Position numbers and translations under genes: made by a program
Part shown: in pieces, positions 27,471 to 35,486 of the stretch
Layout: every line of letters starts with the position of its first letter
How positions within the stretch are numbered: the stretch's first letter is position 1
Source of the DNA: Sphingomonadales bacterium
Lineage (GTDB): Bacteria; Pseudomonadota; Alphaproteobacteria; Sphingomonadales; Sphingomonadaceae
Length of the DNA stretch: 64,000 bases
Direction of reading: 5' to 3'
NCBI GenBank assembly: GCA_017309275.1
Contig: JAFKLT010000042.1
Coordinates: 1 to 64,000 of the forward strand
Notes under the pieces: generated by a model
Told to the model about the DNA's origin: nothing
The model's input: the letters and a program-made list of their open reading frames with translations, nothing else
Databases searched by the model: none

Positions 27471-28238
27471 TCACTCTGCCACCAGGGCCACCGCGCGAAT
27501 CCAGCCTGCGCTCGCCCGCTCGATCTTCACGGGAAAGCAGCTCAGCGTCCAGCCGGTGGGCGGCAGGGCGCCGAGGTTGGTGAGCTTTTCGATCTGGTAA
27601 TAGGGCTTGATGCGTCCGGCCTTGTGCCCCTCCCAGATGATGAACGGATCACGCGTTTCGGCCCAGCGCCGCGCGGTGTGGCTGAACGGCGCGTCCCAGC
27701 TCCACGCGTCGGTGCCGACGACCTTCACGCCGCGCTCGGTCAGATAGAGCGTCGCCTCGGCGCCCATGCCGCAGCCCTGGTCGGTGAAATTGTCGGTGCC
27801 GTAGACCGCGCCCGACTGGACGAGCACGATGTCGAGCGGTTGCAGGTCGTGGCCGATCCGCGCCAGTTCGGCCTCGACCTCGGCACCGCTCACCACATGT
27901 CCTGCCGGCTTGTCCGAGAAGTCGAGCTTCACGCCAGGGCGGAAGAACAGGTCGAGCGGCGCCTCGTCGATGCTGGGCGCCGGGCTGGCGCCGCTGTCGG
28001 TGGTCGAATGGAAATGCCAGGGCGCATCCATATGCGTGCCGTTGTGCGTCGAGAGCGTCAGGCTTTCGACCGCCCAGCCTTCGCCGTCGGGAAGGTCGTC
28101 CTTCGTCAGGCCGGGGAAGAACATCGCGATCTGTTCCCACGTATTTTCGTGGGTCATATAGCTGATCTGCGGGCGCATCACCGGTGGGTCGGATACGACG
28201 TCATTGGTGATCGGGATCGAAAGGTCGATGAACTGCAT
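27471..28238 (-). CDS. Cyclase-family metal hydrolase (kynurenine formamidase-like)
   Basis: The family signature HNGTHMDAPWHF (about residues 64-75) supplies metal-binding His and Asp. The 255-aa protein begins with FIDLSIPITNDV and includes a TDAWSWDAPF segment. The family includes arylformamidase KynB and several lactone- or amide-hydrolysing enzymes; no other tryptophan-catabolic gene is near, so the substrate is open. The last nine residues recur as a relic at 26685-26727. It lies upstream of the beta-helix gene and is divergent from the MHS transporter. Confidence 0.85.
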   Translation of the reverse strand: MQFIDLSIPITNDVVSDPPVMRPQISYMTHENTWEQIAMFFPGLTKDDLPDGEGWAVESLTLSTHNGTHMDAPWHFHSTTDSGASPAPSIDEAPLDLFFRPGVKLDFSDKPAGHVVSGAEVEAELARIGHDLQPLDIVLVQSGAVYGTDNFTDQGCGMGAEATLYLTERGVKVVGTDAWSWDAPFSHTARRWAETRDPFIIWEGHKAGRIKPYYQIEKLTNLGALPPTGWTLSCFPVKIERASAGWIRAVALVAE

Positions 28239-28341
28239 GGCGCGCAGTCTGCCACCGGAATGACGCTACGCCAAGAAGGCTTGCGCAGCGATGTGCGGCG
28301 GCTAGAGATGACCAAAGCCCGCACGGGGCGAGGGAGAGACT

Positions 28342-29973
28342 ATGACCGACGCAGCCGCCGTCGCCGACCATGGCGCGGTTTATCAGCCGACCGCGAAGGA
28401 TATCCGCCTGGTCATTGCCGCATCGTCGGCGGGGACCATCTTCGAATGGTATGATTTCTTCATCTACGGCACGCTCGCGGCGATTATCGGCAAGGCTTTT
28501 TTCCCCAGCGACAATGCGACCCTGGAAATCCTGCTCGTCTGGGCCGGATTTGCGGTGGGCTTTGGTTTTCGGCCGTTGGGCGCGGTGCTGTTCGGCTTTC
28601 TCGGCGACAGGTTGGGGCGTAAATATACCTTCCTCGTGACGGTGACGCTGATGGGCATCGCGACGGCGGGCGTCGGATTGATACCGTCGGCCGCCACCAT
28701 CGGGATCGCCGCGCCGATCATCGTGATCCTGCTGCGCATCCTGCAAGGTCTGGCGCTCGGCGGCGAATATGGCGGCGCTGCGGTCTATGTTGCCGAGCAT
28801 TCGCCGCCCGAAAAGCGCGGTTTCTACACCAGCTTCATCCAGGCGAGCGTGGTCGGCGGCTTTGTGCTCAGCCTGATCGTCGTGCTCGGCTGCAAGGCGC
28901 TGATGCCCGATGCCCTGTGGGAAAGCTGGGGATGGCGCGTGCCGTTCCTGCTGTCGCTGATCCTGCTCGCGATTTCGCTGTGGATGCGCCTGAAGCTGTC
29001 CGAGAGCCCGGTGTTCCAGGCGATGAAGGCCGAGGGCGAGCTGGCCAAGAATCCGCTCAAGGAAAGCTTTACCTATCCGGGCAATCCGAAGCGCATCTTC
29101 GTCGCGCTGTTCGGCATCGCCGCCGGCCTGACCGTCATCTGGTACACGGCGATGTTCTCCGGCCTCGCGTTCCTGAAAGGGCCGATGAAGGTCGACGATA
29201 CCGCGGCCGAGATCATCGTCGGCTTCGCCGCGGCGCTCGGCATGGGCTTTTTCCTGTGGGCGGGCCATCTGTCCGATCGCATCGGGCGGAAGAAGCCGAT
29301 CGTGTGGGGCTATGCCGCGACGCTGATCCTGCTGTTTCCGCTCTTCTGGCTGATGGGCGCCGTCGCGAACCCCGACCTGAAGGAAGCGGCCGCCAAGGCG
29401 CCCGTCGTCGTGACCGGCAGCCAATGCTCCTATGATCCGTTCGCGCAAAAGGGACAGGCCACGGCGTGCGGGCGCACGATCGCCGAACTGACGAAGCTGG
29501 GCGTTCCCTATACGGTTCAGTCGTCGGCCAGCGGCTTCGACAGCGTGAAGATCATGATCGGCGCGCGCGAGGTCGCGGGCGAGGATCCGGCGATCCTGAA
29601 ACCCGCGCTGGAGGCCTCGGGCTACAGCTTCGACAAGCAGGTTCCGGGTCCGCTGGCGATCGGCGTCATCCTGGTCGCGCTGCTTGGCCTGAGCGCGCTG
29701 TCGGGGTTCACCTATGGTCCCGTAGCGGCGCTGTTGTCGGAAATGTTTCCGCCGCATGTGCGCTATTCGTCGCTGTCGATTCCCTATCACCTCGGCACCG
29801 GCTATTTCGGCGGTTTCCTGCCCTTTATTGCCAGCCTGATCGCCGCGGTAACCGGCAATGCCTATGCCGGATTGTGGTATACATGGGGCGTCGTGCTCGT
29901 CGCTTTCCTGGTCGCGGCGTTCATGCTGAAGGAACCGGTCGAAGGGGAATGGGACCGCCCGAAAGCAGGCTGA
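28342..29973 (+). CDS. MHS-family (metabolite:H+ symporter) MFS transporter with periplasmic insert
   Basis: 543 aa, 12 predicted helices. The MHS signature is present: SSAGTIFEWYDFFIYG near residue 30, GFGFRPLGAVLFGFLGDRLGR near residue 80, and RILQGLALGGEYGG near residue 134. About residues 345-433 form a hydrophilic insert with two cysteines (SQCSYDPF and ATACGRT) before helix 10-11, longer than in ProP or ShiA. Substrates of the family are carboxylates, osmolytes and similar. It is divergent from the cyclase operon and 41 bp upstream of alr. Confidence 0.9.
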   Translation: MTDAAAVADHGAVYQPTAKDIRLVIAASSAGTIFEWYDFFIYGTLAAIIGKAFFPSDNATLEILLVWAGFAVGFGFRPLGAVLFGFLGDRLGRKYTFLVTVTLMGIATAGVGLIPSAATIGIAAPIIVILLRILQGLALGGEYGGAAVYVAEHSPPEKRGFYTSFIQASVVGGFVLSLIVVLGCKALMPDALWESWGWRVPFLLSLILLAISLWMRLKLSESPVFQAMKAEGELAKNPLKESFTYPGNPKRIFVALFGIAAGLTVIWYTAMFSGLAFLKGPMKVDDTAAEIIVGFAAALGMGFFLWAGHLSDRIGRKKPIVWGYAATLILLFPLFWLMGAVANPDLKEAAAKAPVVVTGSQCSYDPFAQKGQATACGRTIAELTKLGVPYTVQSSASGFDSVKIMIGAREVAGEDPAILKPALEASGYSFDKQVPGPLAIGVILVALLGLSALSGFTYGPVAALLSEMFPPHVRYSSLSIPYHLGTGYFGGFLPFIASLIAAVTGNAYAGLWYTWGVVLVAFLVAAFMLKEPVEGEWDRPKAG

Positions 29974-30013
29974 CCCCATTGGCGCTGCCCCGAAACGCGT
30001 CTAGGGGCGGTGC

Positions 30014-31057
30014 ATGATCGACATCGCATCGCCGCTCCGTCTACGCATCGATTCCGCCGCGCTCGTTTCCAATTGGCGCTGGCTTGCGGCGCAGAGCGGT
30101 CAGGCGTGCGGCGCGGCGATCAAGGCCGACGGCTATGGCCTTGGCGCGCGCGGCGTGATGCGCCACCTGGCGGCTGCCGGATGCCGTGATTTCTTCGTCG
30201 CGACCTGGGCCGAGGCGGCCGCCCTGATGCCGCTGGCGGAGGGCGTGTCGCTTTCGGTGCTGCACGGCGTGGGGAAGAGCGACATGATCGCCGCGCGAAC
30301 GCTGCCCGCGCGTCCCGTCCTCAACAGCCTGGAACAGGTCGCGCGCTGGCGCGAGGCGGGCGAGGGGAAGCCGTGCGACGTGATGATCGACACCGGCATG
30401 AACCGGCTGGGCCTGCGTCCCGAAGAGGCGCTGGGCGGGGCGCTTGATGGGCTGGTGATCGAGACGCTGCTCAGCCACTTGGCGTCGGCGGACGAGGATA
30501 GCCCGCAGAATGCAAGCCAGCTTGCCGCCTTTCGCGCGGTGCGCGAGCAAATCCCGGCGCGGCGGTACAGCCTGGCGAACAGCGCGGGCATCTGTCTGGG
30601 CGCCGACTATGGTTTCGATCTGACGCGCCCCGGGCTGGCGCTCTATGGCGGGATCCCGCGGGAAGAGGCGCGCGGGGCGATCCGTCAGGTCGCGTTTCCC
30701 GAAGCGCGGGTGCTGCAGCTTCGCGAGGTGCCCGCCGGCGAAACGGTCGGCTATGGCGCGACCTGGACGGCGCAGCGGACCAGCCGGGTGGCGGTCGCGA
30801 ACATGGGATATGCCGACGGGTATCTGCGCTGCCACGCGGGGTCGGGCGGCGCGACATGGCGTGCAAGAGACCTGCCGCTCGTCGGACGCGTGTCGATGGA
30901 CCTTGTCGCTTTCGATGCAAGCGATGCCGATGGGCTGGGCGAGGGCGACTGGCTGGCGCTCGATTACGACCTGGCGCAGGTCGCGGACCGCAGCGGCCTG
31001 TCGCAATATGAACTGCTGACCGGGCTCGGGACGCGTTACGATCGCTACTGGATATGA
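30014..31057 (+). CDS. alr: Alanine racemase
   Basis: PLP enzyme making D-alanine for peptidoglycan. The PLP lysine is Lys37 in AAIKADGYGLGARGV; the catalytic Tyr lies in ETVGYGATW. The C-terminal beta-barrel has LVGRVSMDL. At 347 aa it is slightly short but complete. No ribosome site is strong before the ATG; GGGGCGG is the best match. It ends next to a bidirectional terminator. Confidence 0.95.
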   Translation: MIDIASPLRLRIDSAALVSNWRWLAAQSGQACGAAIKADGYGLGARGVMRHLAAAGCRDFFVATWAEAAALMPLAEGVSLSVLHGVGKSDMIAARTLPARPVLNSLEQVARWREAGEGKPCDVMIDTGMNRLGLRPEEALGGALDGLVIETLLSHLASADEDSPQNASQLAAFRAVREQIPARRYSLANSAGICLGADYGFDLTRPGLALYGGIPREEARGAIRQVAFPEARVLQLREVPAGETVGYGATWTAQRTSRVAVANMGYADGYLRCHAGSGGATWRARDLPLVGRVSMDLVAFDASDADGLGEGDWLALDYDLAQVADRSGLSQYELLTGLGTRYDRYWI

Positions 31058-31092
31058 AAATGGGCCCTCCGGCATGGCCGGAGAGCCCATTT
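31058..31092. terminator. Bidirectional terminator between alr and TonB receptor
   Basis: A 16-bp stem with one mismatch and a 3-nt loop: AAATGGGC then TCCGGC (31058-31073) pairs with GCCGGA then GCCCATTT (31077-31092). The A-run on the left and T-run on the right give a U-tract in either direction. It begins at the base after the alr stop and lies 21 bp from the convergent receptor stop. Confidence 0.85.
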
Positions 31093-31112
31093 CCTGACGT
31101 TCACGTCCGCGG

Positions 31113-34100
31113 TCAGAAGCTGACGCTTGCCCCCAGGCGGAAGTAACGTCCCAGAACACCGCGGAAATAGGTGATCGAACCGCCGCTCGCCGGATAGGGG
31201 TAGGGCGGCTGCTTGTCGAACAGGTTGTCGACCGTGAAATGCAGGTCGAACCGGTCAGCGATGCTGACGTTCGCGCCGACGTTGACGAAGACCACGCTCG
31301 GAAGGTTGTTGAGGCCGTCCGGATAATAGTCGTCAGCGACTTCGGGATCGATCTTTGCCTTGCCGATGTAGGAAAGCTGCGTGAACACGCCGAAGCTCGG
31401 TTCGGTGTAGTTCACCGACAGCACGCCCTTGTGCTTCGAATAGCCGATGCCGCCGTCCTGCTGCGTCCGGGCCGAGCCCGGATCGGCGCGGGTGCTGAGT
31501 TCGTCCATATACTGGTACGAGAGGCTGAACGACACTTGGCTTTCGGCGCCGAGGAACGGCGTCGGGACGCGGTAGTCGACGGAGCCGAGCAGGCCCTTGT
31601 AGCGCATGTCCGCCAGGTTCAGATACTGCACCTCGACGAAGTCGATCTGGCCGCTGGCATCGCGCGTGAAGCGGGCGCAATTGGCCGCGTTCGGGAAATC
31701 GGTCGAGTCATAGCAGTTGGCCAGGATCGTACCGGCGCCGCCATCGGTGATCGCGTCGGTCAGCTTGATATCGACCCAGTCGACGCTCGCGCGCAGGCGC
31801 GGGATGAAGCTGGGAGCGAACACCGCGCCGATGGTCCAGCTATCCGCCTTTTCATTCTTCAGGACCGGGTTGCCCTCGATCGCCTGGAGGAAGGACGCGC
31901 TGTTCGACAGCGAGCTGAAGTTCGCGGGCAGGCCGTCGGCGGCGCAATTGGCCTGACGGGTCGTCGGGGCGGGGCCGTTGCCGAGGTTCGCCTGGTCGCA
32001 CGGATCGACGGCAAAGCCGAAGAAGGTGCTCGACGGGTTGAACAGTTCGGTGATCGCGGGCGCACGGATCGCGCGGGTAAAATTGCCGCGGATCGTGAAA
32101 TCCGGAACGATCCCCAGGCGGCCGCCGAGCGTCCAGGTCCAGTCGCTGCCGGCCAGGCTGTGGTCGACGTAACGCACGGCGCCCTTGACCTCGAGGAGGT
32201 CGATGAAGCTGTCGGTCGACGGCGAGATGATCTGGGCCAGGAATTCACCCGAGATTTCGTCGGTGTTGAATTTGCCGTTGACCGGCAGGATCGGCACCGA
32301 ACGGCCATAGGGGACGCGATCGTTCGTGGGATCGCCGTCGCCATTCTCGTCGGTCAGCGGATCGGGATCGTCGGCGCCGTAGAAAAAGGCGCCGGGATCG
32401 AATTTCTGGGATTCCTCGCGATGCTCATAGCCGATGGCGATCGAGAAATCGCCGCCCGGAAGCTTGAACAGGGGACCCGACAGCGACGCCGTGAAATCCT
32501 TTTGCTTGTTGATCGAACGCGGGTTCGCGATCGCCGTGATATAGTCGAGCGCGGCCTGCGAATTGCGTCCCGTACCGAACAGGTTGATCGGCGTGCAATT
32601 GGGGTTGATCGACGGGAAAGGCGAATTGACCACACCCGCGCGGCAGGTGATCGTACCGCCCGGTCCGGCGACGGCGTCGATCGCATTCAGGAAATTCTGC
32701 TGAATGATCTCGCGCGACTCGCTCGTCGTCTTGGAGCGGCCATAGTTGCCGACGACTTCCCAGTTCCACGTTCCCGCAAGCAGGTCGAAACTGCCGTCGA
32801 AGCCGCCGACAAAGCGCATCACCTCGACCTCACCCGTCGAATTGCCGGTCGCAAGATCGGTATTCGCCCGCGCGAGGTAGAAATAATCCTGACTCGGCGC
32901 GCCCGAATTCAGGTCGGACAGCGGATTGTTGTTGATCGCATCGATGATCGCTGCCCGCGCCGCAGGGGTGAGGAACGGGTTATCGACGCTCATGATCAGA
33001 TTGCCGTCGGCGTCGCCGGCATTGGCGAACAGCGCCGAGTTGTACACGGGTTGGTCGCGCAGATTGCGACCCTTGCTGTTCGAATACCAGGCCTCGCCGA
33101 AGAAGCGGACCGAATCGGTCAGCTCATATTTCGTCGTCAGGATCGCGCTGTAGCGGCGCGTTTCCGACAGGAGGTTCGTCGTGGGCACCAGGCTGAAGCC
33201 GTTGCCGCCTTCGAAGTCGACGCCGAACGAGCCCGGCGCGCCGGCGTAGCGGCCGAAGTCGATCGGGATCAGGTTACCGTTTTCGTCGAAGCGAAGCTGG
33301 GCGCCGCTGGCGTTCTGGACGCCGAAGTTCAGGCCGTTGGTGCCGAAGAAGAGCAGTTCCTGTTCGGGGCTGAGCGGGATGAAGTCGCCGCCGACCATCG
33401 GAATGCCGCTGTCCGAAATCGCCGGAATCCGACGATCGCGATACAGCTCCTGGCTGAAGATCGAAGTAGGGTCGCTGGCGTTGCCGAAAAACAGGCCGCT
33501 CGAATAGAAGGAGCGATCGACGCCGGTCAGCCCCTTGCTCTTGTTATACTCACCCGCGAAGGTGATGTTGCCGCGGCCATCGCCGAAATTCTGGCCGGCG
33601 AGCGCGCGAACGCGGTAGTTCTGGCCATCGCCGCGATCCGAAATGCCATATTGGCCGTCGATTTCGAGGCCTTCATAATCCTGTTTAAGGATGACGTTGA
33701 TCGTCCCCGAGATCGCGTCCGCGCCATAGATCGGCGCGCCGCCGACGGCGATCGTCTCGATCCGATCGAGCAACTTGGTCGGAATGATGTTGAGGTCGAC
33801 CTGGCTGCCCGCGCCGGTAGGACCAAAGATCGATGAGGTGTTCGACGATACGAAGCGGCGGCCGTTGACCAGGGTCAGGGTGCGCTGCGAGCCGAGGCCC
33901 AGGAAGTTGACGAAGCTTTGCCCCTGACCCAGTCCAGACTGAGCGCCGATGGGCGAGTTGCCGGGAACGCCGAAAGACGGCTGCTCATTGAGTGCCTGGC
34001 CCAGCGTTTCGAAGCCGCGCGCCTCGATGTCGGTCGATTGGACGACGACAGAGGGCTCTACGGTGTCGAAGTTGGCACGGGCGATGCGCGAACCGGTAAC

Positions 34101-34238
34101 GACGATCGTCTCGCCGCTGGCGGCAGTGTCGCTGCTCTCATCGGCCGCGGTGGGGGCGCCCTGCGCGATGGCGGGGGACGCAACGGAAATGGCCACTGCA
34201 AAGGCGGCGGCACCCAGAAACAGGTGTGACTTGATCAT
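31113..34238 (-). CDS. TonB-dependent outer-membrane receptor (1041 aa)
   Basis: Outer-membrane beta-barrel transporter energised by TonB-ExbBD. The start at 34238 has AGGGAG upstream and gives a signal peptide ending IAQG near residue 29. Residues about 45-170 form the plug: IVVTGSRI (TonB-box-like), TLGQALNEQPSFG, LVNGRRFV, DRIETIAVGGAPIYGADAISG. The remainder is the barrel, and the chain ends in the aromatic-terminal signature SVSF. At over 1000 residues it belongs to the large carbohydrate/peptide-type receptors of sphingomonads and Caulobacter. The prolyl hydroxylase-like gene and a second receptor follow upstream. Confidence 0.94.
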   Translation of the reverse strand: MIKSHLFLGAAAFAVAISVASPAIAQGAPTAADESSDTAASGETIVVTGSRIARANFDTVEPSVVVQSTDIEARGFETLGQALNEQPSFGVPGNSPIGAQSGLGQGQSFVNFLGLGSQRTLTLVNGRRFVSSNTSSIFGPTGAGSQVDLNIIPTKLLDRIETIAVGGAPIYGADAISGTINVILKQDYEGLEIDGQYGISDRGDGQNYRVRALAGQNFGDGRGNITFAGEYNKSKGLTGVDRSFYSSGLFFGNASDPTSIFSQELYRDRRIPAISDSGIPMVGGDFIPLSPEQELLFFGTNGLNFGVQNASGAQLRFDENGNLIPIDFGRYAGAPGSFGVDFEGGNGFSLVPTTNLLSETRRYSAILTTKYELTDSVRFFGEAWYSNSKGRNLRDQPVYNSALFANAGDADGNLIMSVDNPFLTPAARAAIIDAINNNPLSDLNSGAPSQDYFYLARANTDLATGNSTGEVEVMRFVGGFDGSFDLLAGTWNWEVVGNYGRSKTTSESREIIQQNFLNAIDAVAGPGGTITCRAGVVNSPFPSINPNCTPINLFGTGRNSQAALDYITAIANPRSINKQKDFTASLSGPLFKLPGGDFSIAIGYEHREESQKFDPGAFFYGADDPDPLTDENGDGDPTNDRVPYGRSVPILPVNGKFNTDEISGEFLAQIISPSTDSFIDLLEVKGAVRYVDHSLAGSDWTWTLGGRLGIVPDFTIRGNFTRAIRAPAITELFNPSSTFFGFAVDPCDQANLGNGPAPTTRQANCAADGLPANFSSLSNSASFLQAIEGNPVLKNEKADSWTIGAVFAPSFIPRLRASVDWVDIKLTDAITDGGAGTILANCYDSTDFPNAANCARFTRDASGQIDFVEVQYLNLADMRYKGLLGSVDYRVPTPFLGAESQVSFSLSYQYMDELSTRADPGSARTQQDGGIGYSKHKGVLSVNYTEPSFGVFTQLSYIGKAKIDPEVADDYYPDGLNNLPSVVFVNVGANVSIADRFDLHFTVDNLFDKQPPYPYPASGGSITYFRGVLGRYFRLGASVSF

Positions 34239-34350
34239 GGAATACTCCCTGTACCACTCGGAATGGGGGGTGAGCGGTTCGCCGCTAGGAAGACCTGTAA
34301 TGGTTAACGAAGTCGCCACGATGGGATGAAAATGGCCGAAAACGGTCGAT

Positions 34351-34369
34351 GTCGCAGGCTGGATGCGAC
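34351..34369. terminator. Weak stem-loop after the hydroxylase gene
   Basis: GTCGCA (34351-34356) pairs with TGCGAC (34364-34369) around a 7-nt loop, with TTTT just after it on the plus strand. For the minus-strand hydroxylase gene ending at 34415 the downstream tract is not T-rich, so terminator function is only possible. Confidence 0.3.
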
Positions 34370-34414
34370 TTTTGGGCAACAGTTTCGACGAGAATGGCGG
34401 CTTGAAGGCCTGGC

Positions 34415-35401
34415 TCAGCCCGGCGGGTAAAGGCCCCATGGGTCGAAGTCGCGCGCCCGAATCCAGCGCGTGCTGATCCATTTCTCACCCTGCGATACGG
34501 GCAAGCCGGCGTGCCGGCTCCGCTCGTCTGCGCGGCCATCAGGCACTGTGTTGGCGAACAGGATCGCATCGCCGATCTTGCCGCGATATTCGATGCCGGC
34601 GGTCGGGAACTGGGTCGCGCCGCCTTCATATCCATCGCTCAAATAGGCGATCAACGTGAGCACGCGCTGGTTGCTCTCGCCCGGAAGGCAGTCGTGGTGC
34701 AGGCGATACTGCTGTCCGGGCACGTAGCGAAGCACGGTAAGCGGCTCGCCCTGTCGGACGCGGGTTCCGGTTGCGGCGGCGATCCGCAGGTTGAGGGCGT
34801 GGACGACCATATCCTGCTGGATCGGGCCCAGAACCGTGCCGTCGGACGTGCGAATGGGGTTCGGCGATTCCTTGCCCGTACGCGAATCGACGACGATCGA
34901 CGGCGTCATATCGGGGCGCGAAAGCGCGACGACGTGAGCGCATTCGTCGGCCGTGAACAATCGCTCGAGGGTTCCGATACGCGGGGTGTCCGAGCGGATG
35001 TCGAGCGGGGGGACGGAAACCGGCGTACCGTCGGGGTTCAACTCCATCCGCCCGATAAGCTCCTGTTGCCTTGCGGCAGCTGGATCCTTCTCCGCCGCCT
35101 TTTCCAGCAGGGCGAGGGCGCCAGGCCAGTCGGCCGCGCCACCCGCGCCCATCGCCACGAAGACGGCGTGGGTCAGCGCGCTCTGCTTGTCCCCAACCTG
35201 GCCGCCGCGTTCGAACAAGGTTCGCGCCATGGCGAAATCGCGCCGCACGGGATAGCCATAGACGTGCCACAGCGCGAGTTCACGCAGCGCCTGGCCGTCG
35301 CCGCGTTGCGCCGCCTGCGACAGCAACTGCACTGCTCGTGCCGCCTCGCCAGCGCCGAGAAGCCGCCGAGCCTGGTCGGCAATGGATTCCATCCGGATCA
35401 T
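34415..35401 (-). CDS. TPR/Sel1-containing prolyl-4-hydroxylase-like 2OG-Fe(II) oxygenase
   Basis: 328 aa. The N-terminal third (residues about 5-125) is helical with alanine-rich Sel1/TPR-type repeats (RGDGQALRELALWHVYGYPV). The C-terminal half is a P4H-type dioxygenase: HxD in YRLHHDCLP, then the distal ligand in RSRHAGLPV, and Lys in GEKW for 2-oxoglutarate. Such proteins hydroxylate peptidyl proline; the target is unknown. The start at 35401 is preferred over 35392. It is flanked by two TonB receptor genes on the same strand, an arrangement seen in other sphingomonads and suggesting a role in modifying a ligand or receptor. Confidence 0.85.
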   Translation of the reverse strand: MIRMESIADQARRLLGAGEAARAVQLLSQAAQRGDGQALRELALWHVYGYPVRRDFAMARTLFERGGQVGDKQSALTHAVFVAMGAGGAADWPGALALLEKAAEKDPAAARQQELIGRMELNPDGTPVSVPPLDIRSDTPRIGTLERLFTADECAHVVALSRPDMTPSIVVDSRTGKESPNPIRTSDGTVLGPIQQDMVVHALNLRIAAATGTRVRQGEPLTVLRYVPGQQYRLHHDCLPGESNQRVLTLIAYLSDGYEGGATQFPTAGIEYRGKIGDAILFANTVPDGRADERSRHAGLPVSQGEKWISTRWIRARDFDPWGLYPPG

Positions 35402-35437
35402 GTCGCCTGTCCTATCGGAGCGCCGGGCACAAAAAAA

Positions 35438-35463
35438 GAGGGCCGGACAAATGTCCGGCCCTC
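35438..35463 (-). terminator. Intrinsic terminator of the second TonB receptor
   Basis: A 12-bp perfect stem GAGGGCCGGACA (35438-35449) with TGTCCGGCCCTC (35452-35463) and a 2-nt loop. Seven A's at 35431-35437 become a U-run in the minus-strand transcript. This is a textbook factor-independent terminator placed 23 bp after the receptor stop and 36 bp before the hydroxylase start. Confidence 0.92.
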
Positions 35464-35486
35464 GATTTTCGACTGTTCCGTTTGGA

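Noticed and set aside
31239-33836. An 865-codon open frame on the plus strand, antisense to the first TonB receptor
   Set aside because: Same reason: no start context, Arg-rich composition, no domain.
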